From: Bacillota bacterium
Lineage (GTDB): Bacteria; Bacillota; Dethiobacteria; Dethiobacterales; Dethiobacteraceae
Length of the DNA: 19,180 bases
NCBI GenBank assembly: GCA_012841735.1
Contig: DUUE01000191.1
Location: 1 to 19,180 of the forward strand
Direction: 5' to 3'
In this document: one piece after another, positions 14,664 through 19,180 of the stretch
Numbering within the stretch: the stretch's first letter is position 1
Layout: each line of letters starts with the position of its first letter
Position numbers and translations under genes: made by a program
The notes under the pieces: model-generated
The model's database searches: none
The model's input: only the letters and a program-made list of their open reading frames with translations
What the model was told of the DNA's origin: nothing

Positions 14664-15425
14664 ATGACCAGTCTGGAATGGGCCACCCTGCTGCTGCTGT
14701 TTACCCGTTATACCGCCGTTTTTGCCCTGCTGCCCTTTCTGAATCGCGTCCGGGTGCCTGTGCTGTTTAAAGCCGGCCTGGCCGCCATGACAGCCTATCT
14801 TGTTTTCAGTGCCACCCGGCCGCTTGTTGCCGGACTGCCGTCGCATTTCCTCTCTTTCTTCCTGCTGGTGGCGGGAGAAGCACTGGTCGGACTGACCATC
14901 GGACTTTTTACTCTTTTCTTCTTCACGGCCGCCACCATGGCCGGGCAGTATCTTGACCTGCAGACGGGACTGACAGCGGCAAGCCTGCTTGATCCCGTCT
15001 ACGGGACACAGGTTACACTTTTTGCCCAGTTTTATCACTACTTCGCCCTTGTGCTTTACCTGGCCGTTGACGGGCATCATTACCTGCTGGCCGCACTGGC
15101 ACGCAGCACGGAGCTTGTCCCCCTGGGCGGTGCAGTATTGCAGCCCGCCCTTATGCCGCAGTTTACGGCTTATTTTTCCCAGATGGCCCTGCTTGCTTTT
15201 CAGCTGGCCATGCCGGTGGTGGCTGTGCTGGTTTTTTGTGATCTGGCACTGGGGCTTCTGGCCAGAACTGTGCCCCAACTGCATGTTTTTTTGGTGGGAA
15301 TGCCATTAAAGGTGGGAGTTGCCTTATTACTCGTTTATCTTATTTTTCCTTACGCGGCACAGTTTCTGCAGACTGTGTTCGACAGTATGCAGCAAAACCT
15401 GACCATCCTGCTGAATCTGTTTTAG
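14664..15425 (+). CDS. fliR: Flagellar export gate protein FliR
   Basis: FliR is the single-copy subunit that closes the FliPQR helical assembly. ATG 14664 (MTSLEWATLLLLFTRYTAVF) gives 253 residues with about six membrane segments. Typical segments include GEALVGLTIGLFTLFFFTAA and the FliR block AGQYLDLQTGL.AASLLDP (94-114 approximately). The ribosome site is weak (ACGGGA), so translation may depend on coupling to fliQ. The stop TAG at 15423-15425 is 14 bases before the probable CTG start of flhB. In several clostridia fliR and flhB are fused; here they are in different frames. Confidence 0.93.
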   Translation: MTSLEWATLLLLFTRYTAVFALLPFLNRVRVPVLFKAGLAAMTAYLVFSATRPLVAGLPSHFLSFFLLVAGEALVGLTIGLFTLFFFTAATMAGQYLDLQTGLTAASLLDPVYGTQVTLFAQFYHYFALVLYLAVDGHHYLLAALARSTELVPLGGAVLQPALMPQFTAYFSQMALLAFQLAMPVVAVLVFCDLALGLLARTVPQLHVFLVGMPLKVGVALLLVYLIFPYAAQFLQTVFDSMQQNLTILLNLF

Positions 15426-15439
15426 CGCCGGCCGGGCGG

Positions 15440-16501
15440 CTGGAGCTGCAGCTCTTTGCCGACAGTGAAAAAACGGAAGAAGCCACTCCCAGGCGCCTGC
15501 AGGAAACAAGAAAAAGGGGACAGGTGGTCAAATCAAGTGAAGTTATTGCAGCCGCCAACCTGCTGGCCCTGACGGTAGTCTTTGCTGCCGCCGGCAGCTT
15601 TCTCTTCTCCTACCTGCAGGAAATGCTTGCCCGTTACCTGCGCTTTCCCTCCTTTGCACCCGGCAATGCGGCGGTGGCCGGGCTGGCAAGGACAGCCGCC
15701 GTTGATTTTGTCGTGGTGACTTTCCCCGTCTTTCTTACCGCCCTGGCGGCCGGTATTATTATCAATTATGTCCAGGTAGGCTTTCTCTTTACCACGGAAC
15801 CGCTGAAGCCGCAGTTGAGCCGTATCAATCCGGCGGAAGGCTTTAAGAAGATTTTTTCCCGGCGGGCACTTTTTGACCTGGTAAAATCACTGCTGAAAGT
15901 GGTTATTGTGGGGACGGTTGCTTACCTGTATGTGAATAAAAGGGTTGATGTGCTGCTGCTTTTGCTCTACCAGAATGCGGCCCAGGTCTGGGAAACTGCC
16001 CGCTCCCTTGTATTGGGCCTCTCCGCCCGTGTAGGCATCGCTTTTCTTGCCCTGGCCGTGGCCGATTATCTCTTTCAGCGCCGTGAACATATGCAGAACC
16101 TGAAGATGACCCGGCAGGAAGTAAAAGAAGAATTGAGGCAGCAGGAGGGTGATCCCCATGTCCGTGGACGCCTGCGGGAAAGAATGCGCCGCCTGGCCAT
16201 GCACCGGATGATGGAAAGCGTGCCGCAGGCCACTGTGGTTATTACCAACCCGACGGAGCTGGCCGTGGCCTTGCGTTACCGGGACGGCGAGGATGAGGCG
16301 CCTGTGGTGGTGGCCAAGGGGGCCGGACTGATGGCCGGGCGCATCCGGGAAAAAGCCAGGCAACATCATGTGCCCATTATAGAAAACAAAACTGTGGCCA
16401 GGATGCTTTTTGCCCAGGTGGAAATCGGACAGGCCATCCCGGTGGAAATGTACCAGGCGGTGGCGGAAATCCTGGCAGTTGTCTACCGCCTGCGGCGTTA
16501 G
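15440..16501 (+). CDS. flhB: Flagellar export protein FlhB, apparent CTG start
   Basis: FlhB is the export-gate switch protein whose cytoplasmic domain cleaves itself to change substrate class. The first ATG/GTG/TTG in frame is GTG 15524, but the 28 codons before it encode a typical FlhB N-terminus (LELQLFADSEKTEEATPRRL, then QETRKRGQ). No ATG, GTG or TTG occurs further up in this frame within the stretch I read (back to 15302), so CTG 15440 is my choice. This gives 353 residues, the family norm. Four membrane helices lie between about 36 and 210. The cleavage motif is NPTE (270-273) where NPTH is usual; Asn270 falls next to Salmonella Asn269, supporting the long form. Confidence 0.88.
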   Translation: MELQLFADSEKTEEATPRRLQETRKRGQVVKSSEVIAAANLLALTVVFAAAGSFLFSYLQEMLARYLRFPSFAPGNAAVAGLARTAAVDFVVVTFPVFLTALAAGIIINYVQVGFLFTTEPLKPQLSRINPAEGFKKIFSRRALFDLVKSLLKVVIVGTVAYLYVNKRVDVLLLLLYQNAAQVWETARSLVLGLSARVGIAFLALAVADYLFQRREHMQNLKMTRQEVKEELRQQEGDPHVRGRLRERMRRLAMHRMMESVPQATVVITNPTELAVALRYRDGEDEAPVVVAKGAGLMAGRIREKARQHHVPIIENKTVARMLFAQVEIGQAIPVEMYQAVAEILAVVYRLRR

Positions 16502-16526
16502 CAAAAGCAAGGGAGAGGAGGATTTT

Positions 16527-18605
16527 ATGGCAAGAGTGGATGCCCGGCGCGGCTGGCAGCAATTGCTGCATAATGCGGATATTATAATTGCCGCCGCGGT
16601 CATTGCGGTGGTCATGATTATTATCATACCCATCCCGCCGCTGCTGTTGGATTTGCTGCTGACTGTTTCCGTTGCCATTTCACTGGTGATCCTGCTTGTA
16701 ACTCTTTTTACCGCCGAAACGCTGCAGTTTTCCGTTTTCCCGTCCCTGCTCCTGGTGGTGACGCTCTTCCGGCTGGCGCTCAATATTTCTTCCACCCGCC
16801 TGATATTAAGCCGCGGCGAGGCCGGCGCCATTATTGCCGCCTTTGGCAATTTTGTCACCGGCAACAACTATGTGGTCGGACTGGTAATTTTTCTGATTAT
16901 TACTGTTATTCAGTTTGTGGTTATTACCAACGGTGCCGGGCGTGTGGCGGAAGTGGCCGCCCGCTTTACCCTGGATGCCATGCCGGGGAAACAGATGAGC
17001 ATTGATGCCGACTTTAATGCAGGCCTGGTCACGGAGCAGGAGGCGCGCAAAAGACGGCAGGAACTGCAGGCGGAAGCCGACTTTTATGGTGCCATGGACG
17101 GTGCCAGTAAATTTGTGCGCGGTGATGCCATCGCCGGCATTGTTATTACGCTGATCAATATTATCGGCGGTTTTACCATCGGCATGGTCCAGCTGGGCCT
17201 TCCCGCCGCCGAAGCCATTGAACGCTATATTACCCTCACCGTGGGTGACGGCCTTGTATCGCAGATTCCGGCGCTTTTGGTTTCCACCGCGGCGGGCATG
17301 CTTGTTACCCGCAGTGCTTCTGAGAGCAGCTTCGGCGAGGACCTGTCGCACCAGTTGTTCAGCTTCCCGCGGGTGATGGCGCTGGCGGCCTTCATTCTGC
17401 TTGTTTTGAGTTTTGTGCCGCAAATCCCCTTCCTCCCCTTTTTCATCCTTGCTTTGGCCACCGGGTTTACCGCCTATACATTATTCCTGGAACAGAAAGA
17501 GGAGCAGCAGCGCAGTGCGCTGCTGGCCATGCAGCCGGAACAGACGGTGGCGCAGCCGGAAAATGTCATGAATCTTTTGGTGGTGGAGCCCCTGGAAATT
17601 GAAATCGGCTATAATCTGATTTCCCTGACAGACCGTGGCCAGGGCGGCGACCTGCTGGAGCGCATTACAGCCTGCCGCCGCCAGTGCGCCCTGGAGCTGG
17701 GGATTGTGGTGCAGCCCATCCGCATTCGCGACAACCTGCAGCTGCCGCCCAATGCTTACAACTTTAAACTGAAAGGCAATGTCATTGCTGCCGGAGAACT
17801 GCGTCCCGGCCACTATCTGGCCATGAACCCGCTGGACAGTGACGAACTGGAGCTGCCCGGGCAGCCCACCAAAGAGCCGACTTTCGGCCTGCCTGCCATC
17901 TGGATTGCCCCGGATCAGAAAGAAGAGGCCGAAATGTCCGGTTATACCGTGGTTGATGCCACCACTGTCCTCATCACCCACCTGACGGAAATTATTAAAG
18001 CCCACGCCCATGAACTGCTGGGCCGGCAGGAAGTCAAAGAGCTGATCGACCTGGTGCGGGAAAAACAGGGTGCAGTAATTGATGAATTGCTGCCAGATAT
18101 CATGACGGTGGGTGAAATTCAGAAAGTCCTGCAGAACCTGCTGCGGGAGCGTGTTCCCATCCGCGACCTGGTGACGATTTTTGAAACGCTGGCGGACCAC
18201 GCCCGCACAACCCGGGAGGCCGATACCCTGACGGAATATGTCCGGCAGGCTTTGGCCCGCACAATCTGCAACCAGTATGCAACAGACGGCCGGCTGCATG
18301 TTATTTCCCTGGCCGCAGCCCTGGAACAAAAAATATATGATTCCATCACGGTTACGGCTCATGGCGCTTTTCCCGTCCTGGAACCGCAGGTTGCCCAGCG
18401 TATTTTTGCCAGGCTGAGCAGGCTGGCGGAGCGGGAGATGCTGGCGGGGAGGCCCCCGGTGGTCCTGACATCCGCCCGCATCCGCCTGCCGTTTAAGCGC
18501 CTGGCGGAGCGTTTCCTGCCGAACCTGACAGTGCTTTCTTTTCATGAAATTATACCGGGGCTGGATGTAGAATCTGTGGGGATGGTGAGCGAGGATGAAA
18601 ATTAA
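16527..18605 (+). CDS. flhA: Flagellar export gate protein FlhA
   Basis: FlhA forms the nonameric ring below the export channel and links proton motive force to export. ATG 16527 follows a strong site, GGGAGAGGAGG (16511-16521); an in-frame ATG at 16410 lies inside flhB and is not needed. The 692-residue protein has eight predicted membrane segments in its first ~320 residues, the FHIPEP signature region TLDAMPGKQMSIDADFNAGL (about 148-167) and GDAIAGIVITLINIIGG. The C-terminal cytoplasmic docking domain (about 350-692) has the usual blocks such as VLQNLLRERVPIRDLVTIFE. It overlaps flhF by 11 bases. Confidence 0.97.
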   Translation: MARVDARRGWQQLLHNADIIIAAAVIAVVMIIIIPIPPLLLDLLLTVSVAISLVILLVTLFTAETLQFSVFPSLLLVVTLFRLALNISSTRLILSRGEAGAIIAAFGNFVTGNNYVVGLVIFLIITVIQFVVITNGAGRVAEVAARFTLDAMPGKQMSIDADFNAGLVTEQEARKRRQELQAEADFYGAMDGASKFVRGDAIAGIVITLINIIGGFTIGMVQLGLPAAEAIERYITLTVGDGLVSQIPALLVSTAAGMLVTRSASESSFGEDLSHQLFSFPRVMALAAFILLVLSFVPQIPFLPFFILALATGFTAYTLFLEQKEEQQRSALLAMQPEQTVAQPENVMNLLVVEPLEIEIGYNLISLTDRGQGGDLLERITACRRQCALELGIVVQPIRIRDNLQLPPNAYNFKLKGNVIAAGELRPGHYLAMNPLDSDELELPGQPTKEPTFGLPAIWIAPDQKEEAEMSGYTVVDATTVLITHLTEIIKAHAHELLGRQEVKELIDLVREKQGAVIDELLPDIMTVGEIQKVLQNLLRERVPIRDLVTIFETLADHARTTREADTLTEYVRQALARTICNQYATDGRLHVISLAAALEQKIYDSITVTAHGAFPVLEPQVAQRIFARLSRLAEREMLAGRPPVVLTSARIRLPFKRLAERFLPNLTVLSFHEIIPGLDVESVGMVSEDEN

Positions 18606-19180
18606 AAAATATTGTGTGGACAATGTCCAGGAAGGGATGCAGCTGATTAAAAAAGAGCTTGGCCCGGATGCCGTCATTATTCAGAGCCGCAAAATCCGGC
18701 AGCGGGGCTGGCGCGGTTTTTTCGCCCCGCCCAAAATTGAAATAACAGCCGCCGCCGATACGACGGTCACACCTTTTCAGGCTGCACTTGCCACCCAGAA
18801 CCAGGCAAAAGCGGAAGATAAACTGCACACAGAAATCAGCGAACTGAAACAGCTTGTTTCCAAGCTTGTTTCCGGCCAGCAACGTCAAAATATTGAGGCC
18901 AAGGGGCCTTTTTACCAGTGGATGCAGCAGCTGATCGCCCATGATGTGGAAGAAGAACTGGCACAGCAGATGCTGGCCGAAATCCATGACAAGTTTGCTG
19001 CAGAAAACAACTTGTCCGCAGAAGTGGTGGCCATGATTGTGCAGAAAAAAATCCGGGAAAGACTGCGCACGGAGGACCTGCCGGATCAGGCCAGGATCCT
19101 GGTTTTTGTGGGACCCACCGGAGTGGGCAAAACCACAACCCTGGCCAAGCTGGCCGCCCGCTTTGCCTTTTACCAGCACA
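18595..19180 (+). CDS. flhF: Flagellar SRP-like GTPase FlhF, 5' part (cut by right edge)
   Basis: FlhF is an SRP-family GTPase that helps set flagellar number and position. ATG 18595 lies inside the flhA end, so translation is coupled. The visible 195 residues show the N-terminal B domain (MKIKKYCVDNVQEGMQLIKK, then ELGPDAVIIQSRKI), a variable linker (about 45-105), the helical N domain (about 106-165), and the start of the G domain with P-loop GPTGVGKTTTLAKLAARF (173-190). No stop occurs before the edge; the rest of the GTPase domain is missing only because the window ends. The next genes in relatives are often flhG and chemotaxis genes. Confidence 0.93.
   Translation, partial: MKIKKYCVDNVQEGMQLIKKELGPDAVIIQSRKIRQRGWRGFFAPPKIEITAAADTTVTPFQAALATQNQAKAEDKLHTEISELKQLVSKLVSGQQRQNIEAKGPFYQWMQQLIAHDVEEELAQQMLAEIHDKFAAENNLSAEVVAMIVQKKIRERLRTEDLPDQARILVFVGPTGVGKTTTLAKLAARFAFYQH

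Noticed and set aside
15393..15425. Programmed -1 slippery site at the fliR end (CAAAAC or GTTTTAG)
   Set aside because: Neither fits the X XXY YYZ pattern in the fliR frame. Recoding remains possible, but no signal for it is visible.

Overview
The window is one large flagellar and motility operon, read left to right, with a short σD-type regulatory region at its left end. The gene set points to a Gram-positive Firmicute of the class Clostridia. Supporting signs are the basal-body, export and motor genes in a single string, motAB and fliL inside that string, the Firmicute-type 'flagellar operon protein' next to flgD, strong AGGAGG-like ribosome sites, σD-type promoters and a c-di-GMP-I (GEMM) riboswitch ahead of flgB. 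The DNA looks GC-rich. I cannot name the genus.

Left end (1-990). A gene on the minus strand runs off the left edge; only its first 34 codons are present. A FlaG-like gene faces it at 261-617 and ends in a strong intrinsic terminator. The ~157-base gap between the two start codons holds back-to-back σD-type promoters. From 653 to about 835 there is a long AT-rich leader without a gene. A c-di-GMP-I riboswitch and an intrinsic terminator follow, just upstream of flgB. A segment of the terminator's 5' arm can pair instead with conserved aptamer bases, so the element looks like a c-di-GMP-controlled attenuator for the whole operon.

Operon (993 to the right edge, all + strand, mostly overlapping or closely spaced): flgB-flgC (rod), fliE, fliF (MS ring), fliG (switch), fliH-fliI-fliJ (export ATPase complex), fliK (hook length), flgD (hook cap), a TIGR02530-like flagellar operon protein, flgE (hook), motA-motB (stator), fliL, fliN (switch), fliO-fliP-fliQ-fliR-flhB-flhA (export gate), and the 5' part of flhF, which is cut by the right edge. 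Together these make the rod-hook-basal body, its type III export machine, the C-ring and the torque-generating stator. The upstream flaG-like gene is probably a late, σD-dependent filament gene.

Odd points: flhB has no ATG/GTG/TTG start for its conserved N-terminus and probably begins at a CTG (or is joined to fliR by recoding or by a sequence error). Its autocleavage motif is NPTE instead of NPTH. fliM and flbD are absent from their usual places, and the FliN here carries a FliM/FliY-like N-terminal motif. I found no mobile elements, tRNA or rRNA genes, or CRISPR arrays.
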